Shown piece by piece: positions 48,155-56,345 of a stretch of DNA of 64,000 nucleotides; within the stretch, counting starts at the first letter, position 1, and every line of letters starts with the position of its first letter. This stretch comes from Glutamicibacter sp. MNS18 (GTDB lineage: Bacteria; Actinomycetota; Actinomycetes; Actinomycetales; Micrococcaceae): the NCBI RefSeq assembly GCF_026107515.2, contig NZ_JAPCHW010000003.1, forward strand, positions 1 through 64,000. Reading direction: 5' to 3'. Both the position numbers and the translations under genes were made by a program. The notes under the pieces were generated by a model. It did no database searches, had not been told where the DNA came from, and saw only the letters and a list, made by a program, of their open reading frames with translations.

Positions 48155-49343
48155 GGGTTCTGGTGCTACGGCCGGCGATCGGGGTGATAAGCAGCGAACC
48201 GAGCAAAACGGCCGCGGCAAGCCACAATGCCGTCAGGACCGACAGGTAATCCGCGAGGAAACCGATCAGCGGCGGGCCGCTGAGCATTGCGCCATATCCG
48301 AAGGTGCTGATGATGCTGACCGCACGCGGGCCGAGATGCTCCGAGCGTGATGCGGCGATGGACATGCCCACCGGGAATCCCAGCGAGCTACCCAATCCCC
48401 AGAGCAACGCTCCGGCCGCGATAACGGGCATGTCCGAGCCGGTGATGAACAGCGTGACACCGATCAGGCCGACGCTTCCCATCAGGAGCAGAGCGGGTAC
48501 CGCGCCGAGCTTGTCCACCACACGACCACCGGTGAAGCGGCCCAAGGTCATGGCACCCACAAAAATCGTGAACACCAGTGCGCCGGTTGAGTGGGCCTGG
48601 CCGTGGCCGTCATGAGTGGCCACCGCCAGCCAGTCGTTGGCTGCACCCTCGGTGAAGCTGAGTCCGGCCACCATGAGCCCCAGCAACAGGAGCATGTATC
48701 TGGGGTGGTGGGCCGCTGCGGGCTGCGTCGTCGGGGGCCGTGGTCGCTGAATGTGTGCTTCGTGGCTGATCAAGCGAACCGACCAGAGCGTCAATCCGGA
48801 CATCAGCAGTACCACCACCCCGAAATGCCAGATGGTGTACCACTGCATGCCGATGGTCATCGTCGCCAAGCCGGCACCGATCAACGTGCCCAGACTGAAG
48901 AATCCGTGAAGCGAGGGAAGGATGCTGTGCCCAAGACGCCGTTCCACACCGGCCCCGTAGACATTCATGGTGACATCCAGGATCCCGAAAAGTACACCAC
49001 CTGCGAACAAGGTCAGATAGGCGGTTTCCGGGGTCCGCATGACCGAGACGGCGACCCCGAGGGCAATCAGGCTCAGTGCCAGGGCGAAAGGCAGGTAGGT
49101 CAGCAGGTGACGGGTGGGTAACCGGCGAATCAATGCCGGAGCCACGCCCAGGCCCAGTAGTGATCCCGCGGTCATGCATGCAAGGAAGGCGCCCAGGCCC
49201 GTGCCGGTGAAGCCGAAAACGTCATTGATGACCGATAGGCGCCCGGCCCACGACGCGAACCACAGCCCAGCCAGCAGAAACACCAGGCTGATGCCCAAGC
49301 GTTCGCCGGTGAAGCGGCGCGCTGGTGCGGTGGTCACGGTCAT
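48126..49343 (-). CDS. MFS transporter
   Basis: This 405-residue protein has about twelve membrane segments and the inter-domain motif GRFTGGRVVDKLG typical of major facilitator drug or sugar exporters. ATG at 49343 has GGAAGG seven bases upstream; the longer frame starts at TTG 49349. The substrate is not predictable. It converges on the Lrp gene, their 3' ends overlapping by 29 bases. Confidence 0.82.
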   Translation of the reverse strand: MTVTTAPARRFTGERLGISLVFLLAGLWFASWAGRLSVINDVFGFTGTGLGAFLACMTAGSLLGLGVAPALIRRLPTRHLLTYLPFALALSLIALGVAVSVMRTPETAYLTLFAGGVLFGILDVTMNVYGAGVERRLGHSILPSLHGFFSLGTLIGAGLATMTIGMQWYTIWHFGVVVLLMSGLTLWSVRLISHEAHIQRPRPPTTQPAAAHHPRYMLLLLGLMVAGLSFTEGAANDWLAVATHDGHGQAHSTGALVFTIFVGAMTLGRFTGGRVVDKLGAVPALLLMGSVGLIGVTLFITGSDMPVIAAGALLWGLGSSLGFPVGMSIAASRSEHLGPRAVSIISTFGYGAMLSGPPLIGFLADYLSVLTALWLAAAVLLGSLLITPIAGRSTRTLRPAASSAP

Positions 49344-49590
49344 TGGCAAACCTTCCCTAATAACTACAGTACTTTGATTTTATCGTAGATCCCGGGCCTT
49401 GACTTCGAAAAGTGGTCCACCGAACCGCGAATTGGGTAACTGTTGAGCTTGGCCACAAGTCCCGCACAGCTTGCACCGGCCATCTGTTGGAAACGAGTGG
49501 CAGCCGGTGTTGGTCGATAGCGGTTCAATTGCGTCCGGAACCCGTCTGCCACTCGTGTGTCTTGTTGCATCGGCGATTGATGCCGTTAGG

Positions 49591-50562
49591 GTGAAAGGGC
49601 ACGTAGTTGGGACTGACGACAGGTTTGGTGGCTTGAAAACAAGCAAGGTGCAATGGCTGGTGCCGATTCTTTGGTTCGTGGTCCTGAGCATGGGGTTGGC
49701 CTGGGTTGTCGCCTTACCACTGTGGATGGGTGAGGGATTGTTGCACCCGCAATTCGTGTGGATTGCAACGATCATGATGTGGACTCCGGCCATCGCCGCC
49801 CTGATCGTTACTCTCTTCCAGCGCCAGCTCAGGGGGTTTGCCCGCGATGTGGGTCTATGGCCGGTGCGACCCGTCGGCCGATTCCTCCTCGGAGTCCTGC
49901 TGGGCGTGCTCATACCCTTGGCCCTGATCTTCCAGGCGCTGTTCGTGGGTGATGCGATCGGCGTGTACCCGGCCGATTTCGAGCATATGGTCGGGGTGCG
50001 GATCCTTGCCGGTAGTGACGGCGTCGCCAAGTTCTTGGCCCTGCAATTCAGTTTTGTGGTCCTGGGCGGATTCCTCAATGCGTTGCCCGCGCTGGGGGAG
50101 GAAATCGGTTGGCGAGGCTGGCTTTGGCCACGGCTGCTCAGGCTCGGAGCTGTTCCGGCGATCGTGCTTTCCGGGGTGATCTGGGGCGTTTGGCATGCAC
50201 CGTTGCTGCTCCTGGGGTACAACTATCCCTACTCATCAGGCCCCATGTCCCTGGTTTACATGTCGGGTATGTGCATCGTGCTTGGTGCGTTTTTGGGCTG
50301 GCTGCGGATGTACAGCGCATCGGTCTGGCCGGTGGCGATTGCCCATGGGGTGTTCAACGCGGCAGTGGGCTTCGGCGCCCTGTTCCTGGCTTTTGGCGCC
50401 TTCCTGGAGCCCAGCAAGATGACCATCATGGGGTGGAGCGGTTGGCTGCTGCCAGCCGCGGTGATAGCGGTGATGGTGGTATTCGGCGCGTTCAAATCGA
50501 AGGGAGCCCCCGCACGGGTCGAGCCCGAGCAGCCGGGAGATTCCCCGGCTGTGGGTGCCTAG
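49591..50562 (+). CDS. CPBP-family intramembrane metalloprotease
   Basis: The protein of about 323 residues has six to eight membrane segments and the ABI/CPBP motifs EEIGWRGWL (EExxxR, near residue 170), a His in VWHAPLLL and the third motif AIAHGVFNA. Such proteases process prenylated or membrane proteins and include bacteriocin self-immunity factors. The start is uncertain: GTG 49591 and TTG 49633 (directly before the first membrane segment) are both possible, and the frame is open to 49471. It stands alone. Confidence 0.75.
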   Translation: MKGHVVGTDDRFGGLKTSKVQWLVPILWFVVLSMGLAWVVALPLWMGEGLLHPQFVWIATIMMWTPAIAALIVTLFQRQLRGFARDVGLWPVRPVGRFLLGVLLGVLIPLALIFQALFVGDAIGVYPADFEHMVGVRILAGSDGVAKFLALQFSFVVLGGFLNALPALGEEIGWRGWLWPRLLRLGAVPAIVLSGVIWGVWHAPLLLLGYNYPYSSGPMSLVYMSGMCIVLGAFLGWLRMYSASVWPVAIAHGVFNAAVGFGALFLAFGAFLEPSKMTIMGWSGWLLPAAVIAVMVVFGAFKSKGAPARVEPEQPGDSPAVGA

Positions 50563-50591
50563 GCGATTCGAATTGACGGTCATCCGGGCCG

Positions 50592-50741
50592 TCACTGCTT
50601 CAATTTTGCGCCGGCTATCCAGAGATTGAACACCCTTCGCGGGAGCAACGCGGTCCACGCCAAGTCGCCAGCGTTGCCAAGGATCTCGGCCTCGATGGTC
50701 AATTCGGTTTCCAATGTACGGGCGGCGGATTCTGAGCTCAT
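50592..50741 (-). CDS. Possible small protein or gene remnant
   Basis: A 49-codon frame starting MSSESAARTLETEL and ending GAKLKQ lies in the otherwise empty space before the integrated element. No ribosome binding site sits at normal distance from its ATG, and a stop codon lies just upstream in frame. It could be a real short gene, or the remains of one. No family was recognised. Confidence 0.25.
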   Translation of the reverse strand: MSSESAARTLETELTIEAEILGNAGDLAWTALLPRRVFNLWIAGAKLKQ

Positions 50742-51150
50742 GGCGGAGACCGGAAGCCCCCTGTGCTGATTCTCCTAGAGCAAGCCGGGCACCCGTTAGC
50801 CCAATGGCATGGGATTCGAACTCTTCACTCGGACCGTGGCCTTCTACGCACAACAGGGTGATGTGGTCCTAAATTGTCATGTCACTTGCCGCTTCGCAAT
50901 ATGGTTGGCGCTCCAGGTGTGTTCTTCCGCTGGAAACCGAAGGTGGATTGCCGGGGGTAGATCTAGTGTCGTCAGCTGCTACCCACAAGTACATGCGGCG
51001 GGAAACTGCCGTTTGCCCCTTTTGAAGCCCGATTGCCGAGCGAGGAATGGTTCGAGGATTTCCTTCAGCTCATTGACCTGTGACCCTGGCAGCGCTGGAC
51101 TTGTTTCCGTTGGGTAAGCAATGGGTGGTTATGATTTAGGCGAAAGATCG
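50742..51150. other. Region without recognised genes, left of the element
   Basis: About 400 bases between the small frame and the tRNA-type terminator show no convincing gene. A 102-codon plus-strand frame (50809-51117) has no ribosome binding site and no family resemblance. The only structure noted is the terminator hairpin at its right end. Confidence 0.3.
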
Positions 51151-51192
51151 ACGCTACTTGACTTGGTGCGTTCCAAGTCAAGTAGCGTTTTA
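51151..51192 (-). terminator. Displaced terminator of the tRNA-Arg gene
   Basis: A perfect 16-bp stem (51151-51166 with 51173-51188) with a six-base loop lies just outside the left repeat. On the minus strand it would follow the tRNA 3' end in the uninterrupted chromosome; integration has separated it from the tRNA gene. It is followed by TTAT on the plus strand, so it may work both ways. Confidence 0.65.
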
Positions 51193-51236
51193 TGTACCCC
51201 CGGCCGGATTCGAACCGGCGACCTAGAGATTAGAAG
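51193..51236 (-). repeat. Left attachment repeat (tRNA-Arg 3' fragment)
   Basis: The 44 bases are identical to 57320-57363. Read on the minus strand they run from the anticodon loop through the T-arm and acceptor strand to two bases past the tRNA 3' end. The sequences diverge immediately outside on both sides. Confidence 0.95.
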
Positions 51237-51308
51237 TACGTGGTATTTCCGCTAGTTCTAGGGGTTCATCAGCTGGAATCGTACCAACAAAGTACCAACG
51301 GGATGCGT

Positions 51309-52679
51309 CTAGGCTACTGCGTCTAGGCTTTGTGCAATGGCTGCGCCCGAGCCTAGGCCGAGTACTTCGCGCAACTGCACGTCCAGCCGTGCAGCGCTTT
51401 CGTTCAGGTCATCTTCAAAGAGATCCCCATAAACATCTAGGGTCATGGTCGCTGACTTATGCCCGGCAATACGCTGTACAACCTTGATATTCGCACCTGC
51501 GCTAATGGCGAGAGATACGGCAGTATGACGTAGGTTGTGGAAGGTCGGGGGAATAAAGTCACTATCCCCGAGGCCAAGGGTCATGGGGCTATACACCGTA
51601 AGACCCAGCGCGGCCCATACAGGCCGCGTAACTACGCCGGTAACCTCCAGCCCCTCGGTTGTCTGAAAGGCTTTCACGGCGGCCTCTGTGCGCTCTCCGT
51701 AGAGAGCGACCAGCCGGAACCCTGTGCCGTCTTGGATGCGCCGTGATTCGCCGGTGATGGCCAATCGGGCATGCAGCGCTGCCACTGCATTGCCCGCGCG
51801 CTCTCCAGCATCTGCGTAGATACGATTGCTGAAATTCGACTTATTCAGCCTGTTGCCACGGGGTGAGGCGAAAGCGTAGGCCTCTGCCTCCAGCGTTTGG
51901 GTCTTTGCCTCCAGTAACTCGGCCACGTGGGAAGGTATTGGAACGATACGCGCCTCATTGTTTTTGGCTACGCCGGCCTCTACCGCCACTGTGGGGCGCT
52001 CTCCGAAGTCCAAGTGTTTGCGGCGTATGGTTGTGGCCTCGCCCCAGCGTAGGCCCGTTAATCCGGTGAATAGCACGAACAGGCGGTATTCGCCGGTGGC
52101 ATCTGCCAGTCGGACCAGCTGCCTCATGGTGAGGCGCACTTGAGTACGTGACGGGGTGACGGTCGGCGTGGGGATGACACGCCCCGCGCGGTCGCGCGCC
52201 GGGTTGAATGAAAGAATGCCCTCGGATACTGCGAAGTCCAGCATGCGCGAAAGTTGTTTCAGCGCCTTGGACTTGGCGGAGTCTGTACCGGGGGAGCCGT
52301 CGGCCATTCGGAGGGTAGCCAGCCATTCCTCTACCTCGGCCCGTGTGATTGAAGCGAGGGGGCGATACTCCCAATGAGGTCGCACCCAGCAACGAAAGAT
52401 CACATCATAGGTCTTGAGCGTATCGGGGGATACGGGGCGCGTGCCTCGCGCCCCCTTTGTCTGGAGGCGCTTTGTCCAAAGGGCGTACAGGCTATCAACG
52501 GTTACTCCCTTGGCCTTGGACGGATCAACGTAGATACCGCCACGCTTGCGCGATTCCATATCGGCCTCAAAGGCCTTGGCCTCGGATTTGGTGCCAAAGA
52601 TTGGCCGCTTACGCTTGCCGTCCGGTGTGTAGTAGTCCACCTGCCAGCGCTTGCCGTCGGTGTGCCTTTTGATTGCCAT
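51309..52679 (-). CDS. Tyrosine integrase with inserted peptidoglycan-binding-like domain
   Basis: This 456-residue site-specific recombinase is the likely Int of the element. It has an N-terminal arm-binding domain (1-50), a core-binding SAM-like domain (about 58-165) and the catalytic set Arg211 (GLRWGEA), Lys239, His381-x-x-Arg384 (HNLRH), His407 and Tyr417. Between the beta-hairpin Lys and the HxxR box, residues about 298-361 closely match the PG_binding_1 pattern: VAALHARL, DGTGF, YGERTEAAVKAFQ and GLEVTGVVTRPVWAALG. That insertion is not a normal integrase part and makes it about 60 residues longer than related phage integrases. It lies 72 bases inside the left repeat. Confidence 0.9.
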   Translation of the reverse strand: MAIKRHTDGKRWQVDYYTPDGKRKRPIFGTKSEAKAFEADMESRKRGGIYVDPSKAKGVTVDSLYALWTKRLQTKGARGTRPVSPDTLKTYDVIFRCWVRPHWEYRPLASITRAEVEEWLATLRMADGSPGTDSAKSKALKQLSRMLDFAVSEGILSFNPARDRAGRVIPTPTVTPSRTQVRLTMRQLVRLADATGEYRLFVLFTGLTGLRWGEATTIRRKHLDFGERPTVAVEAGVAKNNEARIVPIPSHVAELLEAKTQTLEAEAYAFASPRGNRLNKSNFSNRIYADAGERAGNAVAALHARLAITGESRRIQDGTGFRLVALYGERTEAAVKAFQTTEGLEVTGVVTRPVWAALGLTVYSPMTLGLGDSDFIPPTFHNLRHTAVSLAISAGANIKVVQRIAGHKSATMTLDVYGDLFEDDLNESAARLDVQLREVLGLGSGAAIAQSLDAVA

Positions 52680-52747
52680 TGCCCCAAACCTCCCCTTGGT
52701 TGTCTTTGGCTGAACGTCGCCGGACGTTCATTAATTCCCCGGCCCGT

Positions 52748-53698
52748 TCATTTGTCATCGAACACGCCGTTTAGTGCGTAGCCAGCGGCCTTGTTCAGGT
52801 TGTTTCGTGCCCGGTCATATCTGCGCGTGGTACGGGGGTCGGCATGCCCCATGCTGTCCTGCAAGGCATGCAGCGGAACGTCTCGGTCAAGGGCCACGGT
52901 TGCGAACGTGTGACGCAATGAGTGCGGCGATACCTTACCCGGTATCCCCGCCTTTGTCGCCAATGATTGAATGAGGCGGAACGCCTCGGAACGTGCCCAG
53001 GGCTTTCCGGTACGGGTGGCAAACAGAGGTGCGCCCTTCGCATCATTAGTTGCCGCCTCAAGGTCAGTTCCGGTGGCTATGCCTTCCCCGAGGTATCCGG
53101 CCAGCGCATGGATGACGCTAGGGTTCAATGCTATTTTCTGCCGGGTTCCTCCCTTGCGCGTCACGTTTAGTACGCGGTGCCCCGAGTCGTGGCCTAGGTC
53201 GGAGGCATGCGCCTCCAACGCCTCGCTAATGCGAATGCCGGTATTGAGTAGCAACACGATTAGCGCGTATGCACGCGGTGAGTGTTTGTGAGCTGCCGAG
53301 ACTAGAGCCTTGGCCTGCTCTACCGTGAGGCCTTGCGTTGTGGAGGCATCCGCGCTGACGACCGGGCGGCGTACGCGCGCCACCGGGTTGCCCTCGGCCT
53401 TGCCTTCGTCTGTTAGGTATGTGTACAGGCTGGAGAGCGCTGTCAAGTGGCGCGAGACAGTAGCGGCGCTAAGCCCTTGTCCTGAGAGGCTGTAACGGTA
53501 CATATCCATATCGCTACGGGTCACTGCGAGTAAGTCCAGTCCAGTGCTATCCAGCCAGCGCGTAAAGCGCTGTGCGTTTGCCCGGTAGGCCTTGAATGTG
53601 TTTCCCTCCGTTCCGTTGCTGTCAAGATATGCTGCCAGCCATTGGCCTATAAGCGCGGCGCGTTCATGCGTGGCGTTTGCCTGCTCAATGTCTCCCAT
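52748..53698 (-). CDS. XerC/D-like tyrosine recombinase
   Basis: The 316-residue recombinase has an N-terminal core-binding domain and a full catalytic set: Arg in TGIRISEAL, Lys in TRKGGTRQK, HSLRHTF, GHADPRTTRRY with the nucleophile Tyr. ATG at 53698 has GGGGAGG eight bases upstream, so the longer frame from 53740 is not used. Having it beside the large integrase suggests a second job, such as resolving multimers of an excised circle, or an alternate partner in integration. A palindrome lies 40 bases upstream. Confidence 0.88.
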   Translation of the reverse strand: MGDIEQANATHERAALIGQWLAAYLDSNGTEGNTFKAYRANAQRFTRWLDSTGLDLLAVTRSDMDMYRYSLSGQGLSAATVSRHLTALSSLYTYLTDEGKAEGNPVARVRRPVVSADASTTQGLTVEQAKALVSAAHKHSPRAYALIVLLLNTGIRISEALEAHASDLGHDSGHRVLNVTRKGGTRQKIALNPSVIHALAGYLGEGIATGTDLEAATNDAKGAPLFATRTGKPWARSEAFRLIQSLATKAGIPGKVSPHSLRHTFATVALDRDVPLHALQDSMGHADPRTTRRYDRARNNLNKAAGYALNGVFDDK

Positions 53699-53737
53699 GA
53701 TGACGACCTCCCCGGCCCTAGAATCCTCTCCCATAAC

Positions 53738-53763
53738 CACATCATAATGTCAGTTATGTTGTG
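53738..53763 (-). promoter_or_regulatory. Palindromic operator-like site before the recombinases
   Basis: CACATCATAA (53738-53747) and TTATGTTGTG (53754-53763) form a 10-bp inverted repeat with one mismatch and a six-base spacer, 40 bases upstream of the XerC/D-like start. It is a plausible operator for a regulator controlling the integration genes. Confidence 0.4.
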
Positions 53764-53883
53764 AAGCTAGGGGCTGCACCGAATGGTGGTATATCGATGG
53801 GGGTGCGTAGCGTTGCGCCACATGACCGAGGCGTGTGGCGCTCGGCCAGAGGGTGGGGGGTACCCTCTTGCGCGGCTGGTGCC

Positions 53884-53965
53884 CCGTATCGGGGGTGATA
53901 CGGAAAAAAGGGGCGGCGGTATCAGAGACTTTTCACTTGTAGCTTTAAGCAATTCAGATACCGCC
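53884..53965 (-). terminator. Terminator and GTATC/GATAC repeats after the HNH gene
   Basis: On the minus strand a 9-bp stem (53957-53965 with 53915-53923, 33-base loop) is followed by GCCCC and TTTTTT, a plausible terminator for the HNH gene. A second perfect hairpin CCGTATC-N6-GATACGG lies at 53884-53903. GTATC or GATAC occurs four times in this stretch. Confidence 0.55.
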
Positions 53966-53971
53966 ACCCGC

Positions 53972-54751
53972 TTACTCGTCGACGAAGTACTCCGTAATGA
54001 TTACCCCTTCGTCACCTTGCCAGATGGGCAGGCCGTAGTATCCTCCGATTGTCCACTCATGTATGCTGCGGTGCTTGACCGGGTTCACGTAGATAAGGCC
54101 GTCCGGCGGGGGAACGTTACGGGATGTGGCCATAATCCCGTTGACCCTCCGAGTGACCGGCTGCAAGTGGCCGGGGCGAACGCAAGCCGAGTTGCGGCAT
54201 ATATGGTCTAGGTCAAGCTCAGGGTTTAACTCAAGCCATGCCACGTGTTCCCATGCCCAGCGGTGCGCCCGGTAGCGTTTGCCACCATCCCAGAACTGTC
54301 CATAATTGCCATGCTCGGATGGGTCGCTATATCCCGTCCATTCCCAGCAACCCGTTTCAGGGTTGCCCGATACGTCCAGCATGAAGCGATCAAGCGGGGT
54401 CAGCCCCCGGCGCTCGCCGCTACGGACTTTGTCGCCGTCAAGGGGCACAAGGTGAGGCTCGGCCTCACCTTGCCATGGCCCGGTGTGCCCCAAAGTGTAG
54501 CGTTGCATTGCATGAGATCGGCAGAGCATGTACCCAATGCCCGAGGGTACGCGTTCGGCCTGCCTGTCGCAGGCCGGGGCCGTGCACTGGTTGGCCGTGC
54601 TGCCAGTTAAGGCAAGCCGCTCGTCATGGTAAGTGCAGAACTCCCCATGCCCGCTGCGCTGCTGGCATCGCCAGGCCCTGCATTCGCCTGCCATGACGGC
54701 GCGGTTGGAGGTGGCCTTGAGCTTATCGCCGGGATTCACTGTAGCGGCCAT
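53972..54751 (-). CDS. HNH endonuclease with two N-terminal zinc knuckles
   Basis: This 259-residue nuclease has an HNH domain (about 150-200: YRAHRWAWEHV, then DLDHICRNSACVRPGHLQPV with the HNH His/Asn/His). N-terminal to it are two CX4C...CX2H sets (CRAWRC...CTYH and CTAPAC...CRSH) that probably bind zinc and help contact DNA. Such HNH proteins are frequent in actinophages. ATG at 54751 is preferred over GTG 54760. It overlaps the coiled-coil gene by 29 bases. Its role here could be homing, terminase-linked cleavage or defence; the sequence does not decide. Confidence 0.8.
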   Translation of the reverse strand: MAATVNPGDKLKATSNRAVMAGECRAWRCQQRSGHGEFCTYHDERLALTGSTANQCTAPACDRQAERVPSGIGYMLCRSHAMQRYTLGHTGPWQGEAEPHLVPLDGDKVRSGERRGLTPLDRFMLDVSGNPETGCWEWTGYSDPSEHGNYGQFWDGGKRYRAHRWAWEHVAWLELNPELDLDHICRNSACVRPGHLQPVTRRVNGIMATSRNVPPPDGLIYVNPVKHRSIHEWTIGGYYGLPIWQGDEGVIITEYFVDE

Positions 54752-55361
54752 AGGAACCACGCGTTACGTCCGACAGTGCCCCTTCGGTGGAGCGGCCACT
54801 GTAGTGCCGCACCCCTTCGTCTAGGCGAACTTCAATACCATTGTCAGGGCCGTATGGCCCAGCGAAACCGGGTGCATGAATGCCCAGTGTTCGGTGCATG
54901 TGGTCGGGGAACTCGTTCAGCAACTCACGCACTGCGGCATATGCAGCGGCATGCGCCTCCAACGCCTCAATGTACGGGGATAGCACGCCGTCGATGGCGG
55001 TCTGCGCCTCCGCCAACAAGGCGGCGATTTGCTCGCCGGTGAGCAGGTCGGCGGAGCGGATGACCTTGACGCGCTCAAGTTCGGCTTGAGCGTCGCCTTG
55101 ACGCTTCGCAGACTCCAAGCGCAGCTGTTCAGCCTTGCCCAGCGCCTCCGTGTAGGCCATGGATACGGCCTTGGCATCGGCAACCTTTGGAGCTAGTTTG
55201 AAGTCGCCCGCTTCAAACACTTCTTTCAGGCTCAAGTATTCCGCCCTTGCCTGCTGCGCCTCGGCCTGTATGGTGGCGCACTCTTTCACCCGTAGGCTGT
55301 GCTGCTGCTGGCAGGCCTGCAGTGAGGCCTGCAGCTGCTCGATGGTTGGTACGGTGGACAT
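54723..55361 (-). CDS. Coiled-coil protein of unknown function
   Basis: The 212-residue protein has long Ala/Gln/Glu-rich helical stretches (about 8-125) likely to form a coiled coil, then a more globular C-terminus rich in Gly, Asp and Arg. ATG at 55361 is favoured over TTG 55376 because GGAG is nine bases upstream. It lies between the stem-loop region and the HNH gene. No family was recognised; a scaffold or DNA-associated role is only a guess. Confidence 0.6.
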   Translation of the reverse strand: MSTVPTIEQLQASLQACQQQHSLRVKECATIQAEAQQARAEYLSLKEVFEAGDFKLAPKVADAKAVSMAYTEALGKAEQLRLESAKRQGDAQAELERVKVIRSADLLTGEQIAALLAEAQTAIDGVLSPYIEALEAHAAAYAAVRELLNEFPDHMHRTLGIHAPGFAGPYGPDNGIEVRLDEGVRHYSGRSTEGALSDVTRGSYGRYSESRR

Positions 55362-55380
55362 AGTGTATGTCTCCAATCTC

Positions 55381-55958
55381 GCCCCCTCGGGGGCATTGTC
55401 ACGCCGGAGGCCGTAGAATGCGATCTAACGACCTAGAATTGTTGCGGACAGGCATGTGTGCCTAAAAGGTAGTTTCGTCCTTCTAATGGGCCACGCAGGC
55501 CCTTAGAGGGGGTATTGCGCCTTGACGGTTAGTGTGGTAATGGCGAATTGCCTATACCTAGGGGTTTGGGGTGAGGTGGCGAAAGCCTCGCTATTCGCCA
55601 CACCTTGACCGATGATTGGCGGGTTTGAGCGGACGCTTACGCTTTGCCCCGGTAGCCGCGTTTCGGAGACAACGCGGCGTGCTACCCGCTCCGACTCGGA
55701 GACTCGCGCCCATCAGGCGGCGAGTCATCCTCGCTTCGCTTCGCTTCGTTCCCTTGACTGCTGCCATGGAAGGGCACCCCCAAAGGTGCCCGTTCCCTGA
55801 CCGTCTAATTCGTTGGTCAAGGAACCCCACCGAGGCTATCCGTAGGGAGCGATAGCGACCGGAGGATAGCCGAGGCAGGCAGGCCTATGTGGGCCTGCCC
55901 TCCAGCCGAGGTAATACGAACGTAGTGAGTATTACCGAGGGGAGAGCGTAGCTCTCCC
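55381..55958. repeat. Tandem stem-loop region in the element
   Basis: No gene lies here. At least ten inverted repeats follow one another: 55381-55394, 55450-55463, 55488-55502, 55577-55600, 55651-55686, 55701-55726, 55772-55791, 55834-55871, 55878-55899, 55910-55936 and 55940-55958. Most have perfect 6-8 bp arms. The last four are each preceded by CCGAGG (55830, 55870, 55906, 55935). A TCGCT pentamer is repeated at about 55731-55748. The region could be a replication origin, a packaging or transfer site, or a structured RNA. Confidence 0.75.
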
Positions 55959-55961
55959 TAC

Positions 55962-56026
55962 GGTGATGTAGTTAAGGGTGATGTAGTTAGTGGGCCAGAT
56001 TACGACCCCTTACAGTGGGCCAGATT
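55962..56026. repeat. Short direct repeats beside the Helix_36 gene
   Basis: GGTGATGTAGTTA occurs at 55962-55974 and 55977-55989, and AGTGGGCCAGATT at 55989-56001 and 56014-56026, the last copy inside the 3' end of the Helix_36-type gene. They look like iterons of a replication origin, but pairs alone are weak evidence. Confidence 0.5.
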
Positions 56027-56336
56027 CTGGCCCGTCCGCAGGTGCGCCTGGAATGGTTATCCATGTGTCGGCAGGGCCGTTGAAGCGGCCCGGTTTTCGG
56101 TACAGCCAGCCGGTGTCCGTGGCCTCGGCAAGTGCTCTCTTGACCACGTTTAAGGAGTATCCCGTAGCCTTGACCAGCGTCTCTCTGGAGGGGTAGCAAT
56201 GCCCTGTTTGATTGTCCGCATACGTGGCCACTGTGAGGCAAAGGAATTTTGCGTTCCGGCTCAGGCTGGAGTCGCGCACGGCTTTCATGTATTGCAGTTG
56301 CCGTGCTGCGTTCGGCGGAGGTTTAGGCATTGGCAC
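56010..56336 (-). CDS. Helix_36-type HTH protein, putative replication initiator
   Basis: This 108-residue protein consists mainly of one winged-helix domain: MKAVRDSSLSRNAKFLCLTVATYAD, then SRETLVKATGYSLNVVKRALAEATDTGWLYRKPGR. This is the Helix_36-type arrangement found at the start of plasmid and phage replication proteins. No primase or helicase part follows, so it may be a small initiator or a regulator. It starts nine bases after the excisionase stop and ends inside direct repeats next to the stem-loop region. Confidence 0.65.
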   Translation of the reverse strand: MPMPKPPPNAARQLQYMKAVRDSSLSRNAKFLCLTVATYADNQTGHCYPSRETLVKATGYSLNVVKRALAEATDTGWLYRKPGRFNGPADTWITIPGAPADGPESGPL

Positions 56337-56345
56337 GGCTACCGC

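Noticed and set aside
50813-50832. GGATTCGAAC resembling a tRNA T-loop
   Set aside because: The flanks do not form T-arm or acceptor stems, so it is not a tRNA.
50809-51117. 102-codon plus-strand frame left of the element
   Set aside because: No ribosome binding site and no family resemblance.
53783-54211. 142-codon plus-strand frame
   Set aside because: It lies antisense to the HNH gene and across its terminator; it starts inside a hairpin-rich non-coding stretch.
55731-55748. TCGCT pentamer repeats considered as a CRISPR-like or microsatellite array
   Set aside because: Only about four copies and no spacers; it is treated as part of the stem-loop region.
55612-55855. 60-80 codon frames inside the stem-loop region
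   Set aside because: Frames on both strands pass through the inverted repeats and give Arg/Pro-rich, unrelated sequences.
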